Shown here piece by piece: positions 37,780 to 45,664 of a stretch of DNA of 64,000 nucleotides. Source of the stretch: Erythrobacter sp. SDW2 (GTDB taxonomy: Bacteria > Pseudomonadota > Alphaproteobacteria > Sphingomonadales > Sphingomonadaceae); assembly GCF_021431965.1 (NCBI RefSeq), contig NZ_CP090370.1, positions 1,054,001 to 1,118,000 on the forward strand, written 5' to 3'. Both the position numbers and the translations under genes were made by a program. Each line of letters begins with the position of its first letter. The stretch's first letter is position 1. A model generated the notes under the pieces. It was given only the letters and a program-made list of their open reading frames with translations, was not told the origin of the DNA and did no database searches.

Positions 37780-38129
37780 TGTTCTCTTCCCGCCATGAAG
37801 CGCACCAGCGCCTTGAGATCCTCCGGCGTGCATTCGAAGCATTGTCCGCCCGCCGGCATATTGCCCATGCCGCCAATCGCGCTGGCCAGAAGCGCATCCT
37901 CGCCCTTGGCCCAGCGCGCGTCCCATTGGGTGCGGTCTCCGGTCAGCGGGGCCTGCGCGTCCTTGACCGTGTGGCAGGCCTTGCACGACCCGTCATAGAG
38001 TGCGGCAAGGCGCGCATCGGCGGGTGCCAGGGCGGCGCTCTCGGCTTCAGTCAGCGGCCTGGGGGGTGGCTCGGTTTCGCCGCAAGCTGCAAAGGCCAGA
38101 GCCAGCCAGGGCGTGATGCCGCGTATCAT
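37776..38129 (-). CDS. Class I cytochrome c lipoprotein (c5-like)
   Basis: A 117-residue envelope cytochrome. The lipoprotein signal ends AFAAC, the heme-binding motif is CKACH, and the distal Met lies in GMGNMPAGG, followed by a CFEC pair as in cytochrome c5-like proteins. It is the first gene of a coupled operon with the FAD oxidase and the PLP enzyme, and is a plausible electron acceptor for the oxidase. Its promoter region is shared with a divergent TetR gene 66 bases away. Confidence 0.9.
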   Translation of the reverse strand: MIRGITPWLALAFAACGETEPPPRPLTEAESAALAPADARLAALYDGSCKACHTVKDAQAPLTGDRTQWDARWAKGEDALLASAIGGMGNMPAGGQCFECTPEDLKALVRFMAGREQ

Positions 38130-38148
38130 CGAGTTCCTCCGAATTCCC

Positions 38149-38175
38149 TTGAAGTTTTATAGTCATCGCTATATT
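38149..38175. promoter_or_regulatory. Candidate TetR operator/promoter in divergent gap
   Basis: An inverted repeat TATAG-N6-CTATA (38158-38173) lies at the centre of the 66-base gap between the cytochrome operon and the TetR gene. It overlaps a possible rightward -10 (TATATT, 38170-38175) with TTGAAG 15 bases upstream. Position and symmetry fit an autoregulatory operator. The arms are only 5 bases, so this is tentative. Confidence 0.4.
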
Positions 38176-38195
38176 TCGAGTCAACGGCAAATCCC

Positions 38196-38774
38196 ATGGC
38201 ACGAAAACCGACCCAGCAGCGAGCGATCGCCACCTATGAGAAGCTGCTCGATGCGGCGGGGGCGCTGCTGGAGGAATTGGGGGTGGAGCGGATTTCGACC
38301 AACCTCGTGGCCGAGCGCGCCGGGGTCAGCCCGCCGACGCTCTACAACTATTTCACCGACAAATACGACCTGCTGGCCGCGCTGGGCGAGCGGCTGATGG
38401 AGCAGCAGAATGCGCTGGTCGTGCTCGATCCCGCGCAGGACGAAGCGGCGCTGGCGGCCTCTCTGGTCGAACATGTGCGGGTGACGTTGGCCTACCCGGG
38501 CGGGCCGTGGGTGATGCGCATGCTCCGCGCCGTGCCGCAACTGGCGGAGGTGCGGCTCGCCTCGCATCGCAGCGTCGCCGCGCAATTGGTCGAGGCCCTG
38601 CTGGTGCGCGACCCTGCGCTCGATCGGGCCATCGCCGAGCGCCGGGCGCGGCTGGCGGTCGAGTTTGGCTATGCCGCGGTCGAACTGGTGTTCGACGAGG
38701 ACGGCCGGGATGTCGACGCCATCATGCGTGACACCGCCCGCGCCATTCGCGGCTTGCTGGACCTGCGACCATAG
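38196..38774 (+). CDS. TetR-family transcriptional regulator
   Basis: A 192-residue repressor-type protein. The N-terminal helix-turn-helix reads ISTNLVAERAGVSPPTLYNYFTDKYDLLAAL, the standard TetR signature; the C-terminal part is an all-helical ligand domain. It is divergent from the cytochrome c / lactone oxidase / PLP operon, which is its likely target. The downstream bciA gene starts 47 bases later on the same strand and might be read through. Confidence 0.92.
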   Translation: MARKPTQQRAIATYEKLLDAAGALLEELGVERISTNLVAERAGVSPPTLYNYFTDKYDLLAALGERLMEQQNALVVLDPAQDEAALAASLVEHVRVTLAYPGGPWVMRMLRAVPQLAEVRLASHRSVAAQLVEALLVRDPALDRAIAERRARLAVEFGYAAVELVFDEDGRDVDAIMRDTARAIRGLLDLRP

Positions 38775-38820
38775 GCGAAGCCCTAGCGCTGCCGCAGCCA
38801 ATGCTGTTAGGTTCTGCGCG

Positions 38821-39768
38821 ATGAGCCCCACCGACCATCCCAAGCGCGTGCTCCTGTTCGGGGCGAGCGGCACCATCGGGCAGGCCGTGGCGCAGGAACT
38901 GGCCCGCGCCGGTCATGCCGTGACCTGCGTGGTGCGCAGCGATCCGGGCGAGAGCGCCTTTCCCGGCTGCGCGGTCCGTGTCGCGGAGGTGACGGCCGGG
39001 GGCGTGGATGATGCCTTTGCCGGTGACATTGAGGGTGCTGGCTTCGACGCGGTCATCTCCTGCCTCGCTTCGCGCAGCGGCACGGCGGAGAATGCACGGA
39101 AGGTCGATTACGCCGCCAACAAGGCCGTGCTTGACGCGGCCCGGCGGCATGGCGCGGCGCACATGATCCTGCTCTCCGCCATCTGCGTCCAGCGGCCGCT
39201 GCTGGCGTTCCAGCACGCCAAGCTCGCCTTCGAGCAGGAGCTGCGCGCAAGCGGCCTGACCTGGACCATCGTGCGCCCGACCGCCTTCTTCAAGTCGCTC
39301 TCGGGCCAGGTGGCGCGGGTGGCGGCGGGCAAGCCCTTCCTGCTGTTCGGCAATGGCGAGCTGACCCGGTGCAAGCCGATCAGCGACGGCGACCTGGCGC
39401 GGTATATCGTCGCCTGCCTGGGCGATCCGGCGCGGCACAACCGCGTGCTCCCCATCGGCGGCCCCGGCCCGGCCATCAGCCCGCGCGAGCAGGGCGCAAT
39501 GCTGTTCGAACTGACGGGCAAGCCACCCCGCTATCGCAGCGTCCCTGTGGGGGTGTTCACTGTGGCAGCAACCGTGCTGGGCGCGCTCGGCAAGCTCTCG
39601 CACTGGGCGGCGGAGAAAGCCGAATACGCCCGCATCGCGCGCTACTACGCCACCCAGTCGATGCTGGTGCTGGACCCCGCGAGCGGTGAGTATAGCGAGA
39701 GCGCAACGCCGGAGACGGGTTCGGAGACGTTGCGGGAGCACTATGCGGGGATTCTGAGTGAGCGCTAA
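38821..39768 (+). CDS. bciA: Divinyl chlorophyllide a 8-vinyl-reductase (BciA type)
   Basis: A 315-residue NAD(P)H-dependent Rossmann reductase. It begins VLLFGASGTIGQAVAQEL and then follows the plant DVR/BciA sequence closely: SCLASRSG, KVDYAANKAVLDAA, LLSAICVQRPLLAFQHAKL, RPTAFFKSLSGQV, CKPISDGDLA, VLPIGGPGPA, and RYYATQSMLVLDP near the end. BciA reduces the 8-vinyl group during (bacterio)chlorophyll synthesis. No other photosynthesis gene is in the window, so it is either an outlying pathway gene of an aerobic anoxygenic phototroph or a remnant in a non-phototroph. The family match is from memory of DVR sequences, not a search. Confidence 0.85.
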   Translation: MSPTDHPKRVLLFGASGTIGQAVAQELARAGHAVTCVVRSDPGESAFPGCAVRVAEVTAGGVDDAFAGDIEGAGFDAVISCLASRSGTAENARKVDYAANKAVLDAARRHGAAHMILLSAICVQRPLLAFQHAKLAFEQELRASGLTWTIVRPTAFFKSLSGQVARVAAGKPFLLFGNGELTRCKPISDGDLARYIVACLGDPARHNRVLPIGGPGPAISPREQGAMLFELTGKPPRYRSVPVGVFTVAATVLGALGKLSHWAAEKAEYARIARYYATQSMLVLDPASGEYSESATPETGSETLREHYAGILSER

Positions 39769-39883
39769 CCATCTGCGGATGGATCAGCGAGTTCCAGCAG
39801 CGCATTGTTTGAAAGTTTGATCCTGCAAACCGCTGGCCAAAGCTCAAACAGAACTTGATGTCGCGTTCGCGGAATTGGTCACG

Positions 39884-40882
39884 CTAATTGGCTACATGCA
39901 ATTCGACATATCGATGCTGTTCAGCACCATGCACCGCCACATGGTTTTGGACGTATAGAGCCTTCGCCTCGGCCGCTATGCGATTGTCATCGGCAATCGA
40001 GATGAAAGCTAGCGCGCTGTCGACATAGCCGAACGCAAACGCACCGCGGGGGCGAACAGTCAGCCGGTACTCCCTGCCGGCGGAGAGCTTGACATCGGTG
40101 CGATAGAAGAAGCGGTTCCCGGGATCGAGATTGGCTTGCCCGTCCTTCCATATCCGCACATTGCCTACGCCCGTGTCCGACCAGTTGGCGTGCCACATGA
40201 TGGTCCCCGACCCGAGGAAATTATTGGTGGATAGCGAGATGGTTGCCAATGTCGAGGTTCCGGCTGGGGCATCGCGAAAGTAATCGGCAGTGAACTCCGA
40301 AATCTGTCCGGGGATATCGAGCAGCATGAAATAGGCGTTGCCATCTGCGGTGGCATAACCGCGCGCAGCATCCACCAGTGCGGTGGCGAAGGCAGGACCG
40401 GACACGACCCACTTGATCGGGCCAACACTTCGTCCTGCCAGCGGGCCGCCATCGGTGCTGAAATCGTCCTGCAGGAGTAACCGTTGATTGGGAATCAGAT
40501 CGAGCCGCTCGAAATGAGCAGGGTCTGCATCGGGCGTAACTCCATGCGGTGCATGTGCCGCAAAGGCGAAATACAGCGCGCCATTGTACTCCACGAGGTC
40601 CCGTTCGGCATACGAGGCGGAGTCTGCAAAGAGCTCTTTCCACTGCGAAATGCTCAAAAGGCTGGCTAGCACCGGGTCGGTGCTGGTCGGCGCGGGTGTC
40701 GGCGTGGGGGTGGGAGATGGTGTCGGTGTCGGTGTGGGACTTGGCGTGGGGCTGGGTGATGGCGTGCCGGAGGTCGGCGGGGGGCTGGAACCGTCGCCTC
40801 CACAACCACTCGCCAGCAGCGCTATGGCCGCAGTTGCGCCAAGTAATGTCCTCAAGACCCTGTCCCCCTGTAACGCGATCAT
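39884..40882 (-). CDS. Hypothetical lipoprotein with Pro/Thr/Ser stalk
   Basis: A 332-residue secreted lipoprotein: lipobox LASGC, a GGDGSS spacer, a 30-residue stalk of alternating Pro with Ser/Thr (TPTP, SPTP repeats) and then a beta-rich globular domain (about 115-330) that looks like a jelly-roll or LamG-like fold (FFYRTDVKLSAGREYRLTVRP). The stalk would hold the domain away from the membrane. Carbohydrate binding is possible but unproven. I start it at 40882, which gives the lipoprotein signal and has an AGG ribosome-binding site. Confidence 0.75.
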   Translation of the reverse strand: MIALQGDRVLRTLLGATAAIALLASGCGGDGSSPPPTSGTPSPSPTPSPTPTPTPSPTPTPTPAPTSTDPVLASLLSISQWKELFADSASYAERDLVEYNGALYFAFAAHAPHGVTPDADPAHFERLDLIPNQRLLLQDDFSTDGGPLAGRSVGPIKWVVSGPAFATALVDAARGYATADGNAYFMLLDIPGQISEFTADYFRDAPAGTSTLATISLSTNNFLGSGTIMWHANWSDTGVGNVRIWKDGQANLDPGNRFFYRTDVKLSAGREYRLTVRPRGAFAFGYVDSALAFISIADDNRIAAEAKALYVQNHVAVHGAEQHRYVELHVAN

Positions 40883-41282
40883 TGGCGACCTGATCTTGCT
40901 TTGCGGGGCACGGATGCATGATTCGATATATGGTCTAGAGTAACAGAGCCCAACAAAAGAGAAAGGGGGCGCGAGATCGGAATTTGTAAAATTTTCGCCG
41001 GAGACGTCCGCCAAAAGAATCCGGATGTCAGTACCCCTATCCTGCCGGATTCCCCTCAGCCCGGCTCCCGATTTTCCAACATCGCCACCTTCCGCTCATG
41101 CCAGCGTCGCTCTTTCCCATCGTCAGCCCTGCACAAGGACCAGCACAGCGGCGCAAGGCCCTAGCCCCCGCTACAGCCACGAGAATCCCGCCCGCCGCTA
41201 TGGGGTTTTGGTGTGAGCCCTTCGACAAGCTCAGGACAGGCTTCGCGTCACTTTTCACCGGTTTCCCGGTGCAAGATCGCCC
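40883..41282. other. Intergenic region with a Sphingomonad-type repeat
   Basis: 400 bases between two leftward genes. The left part is AT-rich (for example around 40975-41000) and should hold the lipoprotein promoter. At 41218-41239 is CCCTTCGACAAGCTCAGGAC, a short dispersed repeat well known from alphaproteobacterial intergenic DNA. Nothing else is seen; short frames here lack coding character. Confidence 0.5.
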
Positions 41283-42461
41283 CTAAACCCGCGCCAGCGC
41301 TCGCTCGAACGCTGCCAGTGCGGTGTCGATATCGCTGTCGTCCAGGGCAGAGGACATCTGCGTGCGGATCCGTGCCTTGCCGCGCGGGACCACGGGGAAG
41401 GAGAAGGCGGTCACATAGACGCCTTCGGCCATCGCCTCCTGCGCAAACCGCGCCGCCTTGTCGGCTTCGTAGAACATGATCGGGATGATCGGATGTTCGC
41501 CCGGGATCAGGTCGAAGCCGATCGCCTCCAGCCCCTCGCGGAACCGCTTCGTGTTGCGCATCAGCTTCTCGCGCGCTTCGCCGCGGCGGACCACTTCCAT
41601 TGCCTTGAGCCCGCCCGCGACCACCGGCGGGGCGACGGTGTTGGAGAACAGGTAGGGGCGCGAACGCTGGCGCAGCAGCGCGACGACTTCCTTCCTGGCC
41701 GAGGTATAGCCGCCGCTCGCCCCGCCCAGCGCCTTGCCCAGCGTGCCGGTGGTGATGTCCACCCGGTCCATGCAGCCGCGATATTCATGCGTCCCGCGCC
41801 CGCTCGCGCCGAGGAAGCCGGTGGCGTGGCAGTCGTCGAAGTGGACCAGCGCGCCGTATTTCTCGGCCAGGTCGCAGACCTCGTCGAGCCGGGCGATGTG
41901 GCCGTCCATCGAGAACACGCCGTCGGTGGTGATCAGCTTGAACCGCGCGCCTGCCACATCGGCCGCCTTGAGCTGTTCCTCGAGGTCGGCCATGTCGTTG
42001 TTCTTGTAGCGATAGCGCTGCGCCTTCGACAGGCGAATGCCGTCGATGATGCTGGCGTGGTTGAGCTCGTCGGAAATGACTGCGTCTTCCGCGCCCAGCA
42101 GCGTCTCGAACAGACCCCCGTTGGCATCGAAGCAGCTGGGATAGAGGATGGTGTCTTCCATCCCGAGGAAGTCCGACAGCTCGGCCTCGAGCTCTTTGTG
42201 GATGTCCTGCGTGCCGCAGATGAAGCGGACCGAGGCCATGCCGAAGCCGCGCTCGTCCAGCCCCTCGCGCGCCGCCGCCATGATCTCGGGATTGTTGGCG
42301 AGGCCGAGGTAGTTGTTGGCGCACAGGTTGATCAGCTCGCGCCCGTCCACCGTCACCGTCGCATCCTGCTGCGAGGCGATGCGGCGCTCGTTCTTGGTCA
42401 GGTTCTGCGCTTCGATCGCGTCCAGTTCGGCCTGCAGATGGGCCCGGAAGTCGCCGTACAT
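41283..42461 (-). CDS. kbl: Glycine C-acetyltransferase (2-amino-3-ketobutyrate CoA ligase)
   Basis: A 392-residue fold-I PLP enzyme close to E. coli Kbl in length and sequence: [39 protein letters not shown] near the start, [12 protein letters not shown] with the His/Asp that hold PLP, and [15 protein letters not shown] with the Schiff-base Lys. It cleaves 2-amino-3-ketobutyrate with CoA to glycine and acetyl-CoA, the second step of threonine breakdown. It follows tdh by 6 bases. Confidence 0.96.
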   Translation of the reverse strand: MYGDFRAHLQAELDAIEAQNLTKNERRIASQQDATVTVDGRELINLCANNYLGLANNPEIMAAAREGLDERGFGMASVRFICGTQDIHKELEAELSDFLGMEDTILYPSCFDANGGLFETLLGAEDAVISDELNHASIIDGIRLSKAQRYRYKNNDMADLEEQLKAADVAGARFKLITTDGVFSMDGHIARLDEVCDLAEKYGALVHFDDCHATGFLGASGRGTHEYRGCMDRVDITTGTLGKALGGASGGYTSARKEVVALLRQRSRPYLFSNTVAPPVVAGGLKAMEVVRRGEAREKLMRNTKRFREGLEAIGFDLIPGEHPIIPIMFYEADKAARFAQEAMAEGVYVTAFSFPVVPRGKARIRTQMSSALDDSDIDTALAAFERALARV

Positions 42462-42467
42462 TTGGTT

Positions 42468-43493
42468 CTACTCCCAGTTGAGGACGACCTTGGCCGCTTC
42501 GCCCGAAAGCATCGCGGCAAAGCCCTGCTCGAAATCGTCCGCCTTGAAGCGGTGGGTGATGATCGGGGTCAGGTCGAGCCCGCTCTGGATGAAGACCTGC
42601 ATCTTGTACCAGGTCTCGAAAATCTCGCGGCCATAGACGCCCTTGAGCGTCAGCATGTTGAAGATGACCTTGTGCCAGTCGATCCGCACGTCGCCCGCCG
42701 GCAGCCCGAGGATGGCGATCTTGCCGCCGTGCGCCATGTTGTCGACCATCGAAGCGAAACCGGCTTCGCTGCCCGACATCTCCAGCCCGACGTCGAAGCC
42801 TTCGGTCATGCCGAGATCGGCCTGCACCTGCTTCAGATCCTCGCGCCCGACATTGACGGTGCGGGTCGCGCCCATTTTCGCGGCAAGCGCCAGGCGGTCG
42901 TCGTTGAGGTCGGTGATGACGACATGCCGCGCCCCGGCATGGCGGCAGACGGCAGCGGCCATGATCCCGATCGGCCCGGCGCCGACCACCAGCACGTCCT
43001 CGCCCAGCACGTCGAACTGCAGCGCGGTGTGGACGGCATTGCCATAGGGATCGAACAGCGAAGCGACATCGAGGTCGATCTTCGGATCGTGAACCCACAC
43101 ATTGGCGGCGGGAAGAGCGAGGTACTCGGCAAAGGCGCCCGGGCGGTTGACCCCGATCCCTTCGGCATGGGCGCACATGTGGCGGCGGCCCGCCATGCAG
43201 TTGCGGCAGCGGCCGCAGACGACGTGCCCTTCGCCCGAGACGATCTGGCCGGGGTGGAAATCGTTGACGTTGGACCCGGTCTCGACAATCTCGCCGACGA
43301 ATTCATGGCCCACGATCATCGGCACCGGAATGGTCTTCTGGGCCCATTCGTCCCACTTCCAGATATGCACGTCGGTACCGCAGATGGCGGTGCGGCGAAC
43401 CTTGATCAGCACATCGTTGATGCCGATGGCGGGAACGGGAACGTCTTCCATGGTCAGCCCGATCCCGGGCTTGGACTTGACGAGGGCCTTCAT
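42468..43493 (-). CDS. tdh: L-threonine 3-dehydrogenase
   Basis: A 341-residue zinc-dependent medium-chain dehydrogenase. The catalytic zinc region [18 protein letters not shown] with [12 protein letters not shown] is almost that of E. coli Tdh; the structural zinc loop is [15 protein letters not shown], and the NAD-binding motif is [12 protein letters not shown]. It oxidises L-threonine to 2-amino-3-ketobutyrate, which the next gene, kbl, cleaves. The two form an operon whose promoter must lie in the 317-base gap shared with the divergent sulfur genes. Confidence 0.96.
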   Translation of the reverse strand: MKALVKSKPGIGLTMEDVPVPAIGINDVLIKVRRTAICGTDVHIWKWDEWAQKTIPVPMIVGHEFVGEIVETGSNVNDFHPGQIVSGEGHVVCGRCRNCMAGRRHMCAHAEGIGVNRPGAFAEYLALPAANVWVHDPKIDLDVASLFDPYGNAVHTALQFDVLGEDVLVVGAGPIGIMAAAVCRHAGARHVVITDLNDDRLALAAKMGATRTVNVGREDLKQVQADLGMTEGFDVGLEMSGSEAGFASMVDNMAHGGKIAILGLPAGDVRIDWHKVIFNMLTLKGVYGREIFETWYKMQVFIQSGLDLTPIITHRFKADDFEQGFAAMLSGEAAKVVLNWE

Positions 43494-43810
43494 TCAAAAC
43501 TCCTCAATATTGGCTGGCCGATGAGGCTTTGGGGGGATGCCAGCACAGCGTGACCGGTTGCCCTTGGGCCGCATCGTCCGATGGAACTGGACCACCACCT
43601 TGCCGGCCTGGCAGGTTGGCGCGGACCCTTGCGGGGCCCGTCTCTCGATGCAGGAACGCATGCACGTTCCGTGGCGCTCCCAATAATGGACGCCGCGCAG
43701 GTAGCAAGCGGCAAATGGTCGTTACGGCGCGGCCGTTTCATTGCCTCCGGGCGGCACTGCTTGGCGCGGGTTCTGGCCGGGCCTATATCGGCCCTGAAGG
43801 AGTTGCTCCC
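43494..43810. promoter_or_regulatory. Divergent regulatory gap between tdh-kbl and the sulfur genes
   Basis: 317 bases that must hold the promoters of both units. It contains an inverted repeat GGAACG-CATGCA-CGTTCC at 43653-43670, a reasonable operator candidate. An AAGGAG ribosome-binding site at its right end serves the 43811 gene. No gene is supported in the gap and no regulator gene (such as the ArsR-type BigR often linked to these sulfur genes) is adjacent. Confidence 0.45.
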
Positions 43811-44743
43811 ATGACCAAGACCGATCTACCGTTGGCCGAAGCTGCGGCGCAGATCTCGCGGGCGCAGCGTGACGTGCAGCGGCGCCCAACCATTGCCGGA
43901 TTTTTCGACGAATCGACCTTCACCGTCAGCTATGTCGTCAGCGATCCCGCCACCGGTGGCGCAGCGGTGATCGATTCTGTGCTTGATTACGATGCGGCGT
44001 CAGGCCGGACCTCGTTTGCCTCGGCAGACCGGATCGTCGAGTATGTCGAGCGGAATGGGCTGACGGTCGATTGGCTGATCGAAACCCATGCCCATGCCGA
44101 TCATCTCTCGGCCGCGCCCTATCTGCAGGACAAGCTCGGCGGCCGCCTGGCCATCGGGGCCGAAATCGTGCGGGTGCAGGAAGTGTTCGGCAAGCTGTTC
44201 AACGCCGGGACCGAGTTCCAGCGCGACGGTTCGCAGTTCGACCGGCTGTTCACCGATGGCGAGACTTTTCGCATTGGCGAGCTGGAAGGGATCGCGCTGC
44301 ATGTGCCGGGGCATACGCCAGCCGACATGGCCTTCATCATCGGCGACGCGGCCTTCATTGGCGACACCATGTTCATGCCCGATTATGGCACCGCGCGGGC
44401 GGATTTCCCCGGCGGCGACGCGGGCCAGCTCTACCGCTCGATCCGCCGCCTGCTGTCGCTGCCAGGCGAGACGCGGCTGTTCCTGTGCCATGACTACAAG
44501 GCGCCGGGGCGCGACGTGTTTGCGTGGGAAACCACCGTCAGCCAGCAGCGCGAAGGCAATGTCCATGTCCGCGACGGGGTGAACGAAGACGAATTCGTCG
44601 CTATGCGCACCAGCCGCGACAAAACCCTGGCAATGCCCAATCTCATCATGCCCAGCGTCCAGGTCAACATCCGGGGCGGGCACTTGCCAGAGCCGGAGGA
44701 CAATGGCGTGAGCTACATCAAGATCCCGGTAAACGCCCTGTGA
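43811..44743 (+). CDS. blh: MBL-fold hydrolase, Blh/ETHE1-type persulfide dioxygenase-like
   Basis: A 310-residue metallo-beta-lactamase-fold protein. [14 protein letters not shown] supplies the HxHxDH motif; further ligands lie in [20 protein letters not shown] and LCHDYKAPG. This combination, with one iron rather than two zincs in the family, is typical of ETHE1/Blh persulfide dioxygenases, which oxidise glutathione persulfide to sulfite. The following two YeeE/YedE genes and the sulfite dehydrogenase support that role. The ATG at 43811 is chosen for its AAGGAG site; the next gene overlaps its stop (GTGA). Confidence 0.87.
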   Translation: MTKTDLPLAEAAAQISRAQRDVQRRPTIAGFFDESTFTVSYVVSDPATGGAAVIDSVLDYDAASGRTSFASADRIVEYVERNGLTVDWLIETHAHADHLSAAPYLQDKLGGRLAIGAEIVRVQEVFGKLFNAGTEFQRDGSQFDRLFTDGETFRIGELEGIALHVPGHTPADMAFIIGDAAFIGDTMFMPDYGTARADFPGGDAGQLYRSIRRLLSLPGETRLFLCHDYKAPGRDVFAWETTVSQQREGNVHVRDGVNEDEFVAMRTSRDKTLAMPNLIMPSVQVNIRGGHLPEPEDNGVSYIKIPVNAL

Positions 44744-45189
44744 TACTGCCCGGATATCCTGAAGCCGCCCCGCTCGGCGGTTTGGCCGGCGGAGTGCTGA
44801 TCGGCCTCGCGGCGGCGCTGATGCTGCTCGGCGCCGGCCGGATCGCCGGAGTTTCGGGAATTGCCGCGCGGGCCACCGGGATATCCGGGGGCAATATGGC
44901 GACATCAAGCGCATGGCTGTTCCTGTTGGGCCTGCCGCTCGGCGCGCTGGCAGTGATGATGTTCAAGGGCGGGCTTGAAGCCAGCTTCGCCAGCCCGCTG
45001 GTGTTGGTGCTGGCAGGTCTGCTGGTCGGCATCGGCACCAGACTGGGCAGCGGTTGCACCAGCGGCCATGGTGTCTGCGGGGTAAGCCGCCTGTCGCAGC
45101 GTTCGCTGGTGGCAACGGCCAGCTTCATGGCGGCAGGGATCGCCACGGTCGCTGCGATGAATGCCCTCGGCTGGGATGTTTTGTCATGA
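44740..45189 (+). CDS. YeeE/YedE-type sulfur-compound transport half-protein, first
   Basis: A 149-residue membrane protein with about four helices and the conserved motif [17 protein letters not shown], where the cysteine is the sulfur-relay residue of the YeeE/YedE (DUF395) family. These proteins import thiosulfate or other sulfane sulfur. It is a half-length version that probably pairs with the next gene's product. The start is the GTG at 44740, overlapping the blh stop; the ORF is open further upstream only inside blh. Confidence 0.88.
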   Translation: MILPGYPEAAPLGGLAGGVLIGLAAALMLLGAGRIAGVSGIAARATGISGGNMATSSAWLFLLGLPLGALAVMMFKGGLEASFASPLVLVLAGLLVGIGTRLGSGCTSGHGVCGVSRLSQRSLVATASFMAAGIATVAAMNALGWDVLS

Positions 45190-45599
45190 TCCGCCAGTTC
45201 GGCCCGCCTCTCGTATCCGGCGCGTTGTTCGGTTCGGGATTGGCGCTGGGCGGAATGACCGATCCCGCACGGGTGCGTGGTTTTCTCGACATTTTCGGCC
45301 GCTGGGACCCGACTCTCGCTTTTGTCATGGGCGGGGCAGTATTGGTGATGGCAATGGCCTGGCGCATTCAGCGGCGCATGGTGCGCCCGCTCTTCGGAGC
45401 CGCATTTGCCTTGCCTGACCGGGGCGATCTGACGCCCCGGCTTATCGGCGGCTCGGCGCTGTTCGGAGTTGGCTGGGGTATCGCCGGATTATGTCCGGGG
45501 CCAGCTTTGGCTGCGCTTGTGATCGAGCCCGTTTCAGCCGCTATCTTCATTGCCGCGATGCTGGCGGGCATGGTTATTTCCGAACGGTTCGTGCCTTAA
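45186..45599 (+). CDS. YeeE/YedE-type sulfur-compound transport half-protein, second
   Basis: A 137-residue membrane protein of the same family, with [19 protein letters not shown] and the second-half motif [13 protein letters not shown] containing the relay cysteine. With the preceding protein it makes up one full YeeE-like unit, as in PmpA/PmpB or blh-linked pairs. The ATG overlaps the previous stop (ATGA). A perfect 14-base palindrome begins directly after its stop codon. Confidence 0.88.
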   Translation: MIRQFGPPLVSGALFGSGLALGGMTDPARVRGFLDIFGRWDPTLAFVMGGAVLVMAMAWRIQRRMVRPLFGAAFALPDRGDLTPRLIGGSALFGVGWGIAGLCPGPALAALVIEPVSAAIFIAAMLAGMVISERFVP

Positions 45600-45613
45600 G
45601 TCCACCGGTGGAC
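45600..45613. promoter_or_regulatory. Perfect 14-base palindrome before the sulfite dehydrogenase genes
   Basis: GTCCACCGGTGGAC is self-complementary over all 14 bases. It sits right after the YeeE/YedE stop and 52 bases before the soeA start. It may be an operator controlling soeABC separately from blh, or part of a weak hairpin. No T-tract follows. Confidence 0.4.
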
Positions 45614-45664
45614 ATAAGCGCGATATTGCGGCACATGGTGAGCCTGCGCTGACGAGGGAGAACC

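Noticed and set aside
40680-40780. Repeats of GGTGTCGG/GGCGTGGG resembling a tandem array
   Set aside because: They encode the Pro/Thr/Ser stalk of the lipoprotein on the minus strand.
43494-43810. A BigR-type ArsR repressor gene beside blh
   Set aside because: blh operons often have one, but no helix-turn-helix protein is encoded in this gap or directly next to it.
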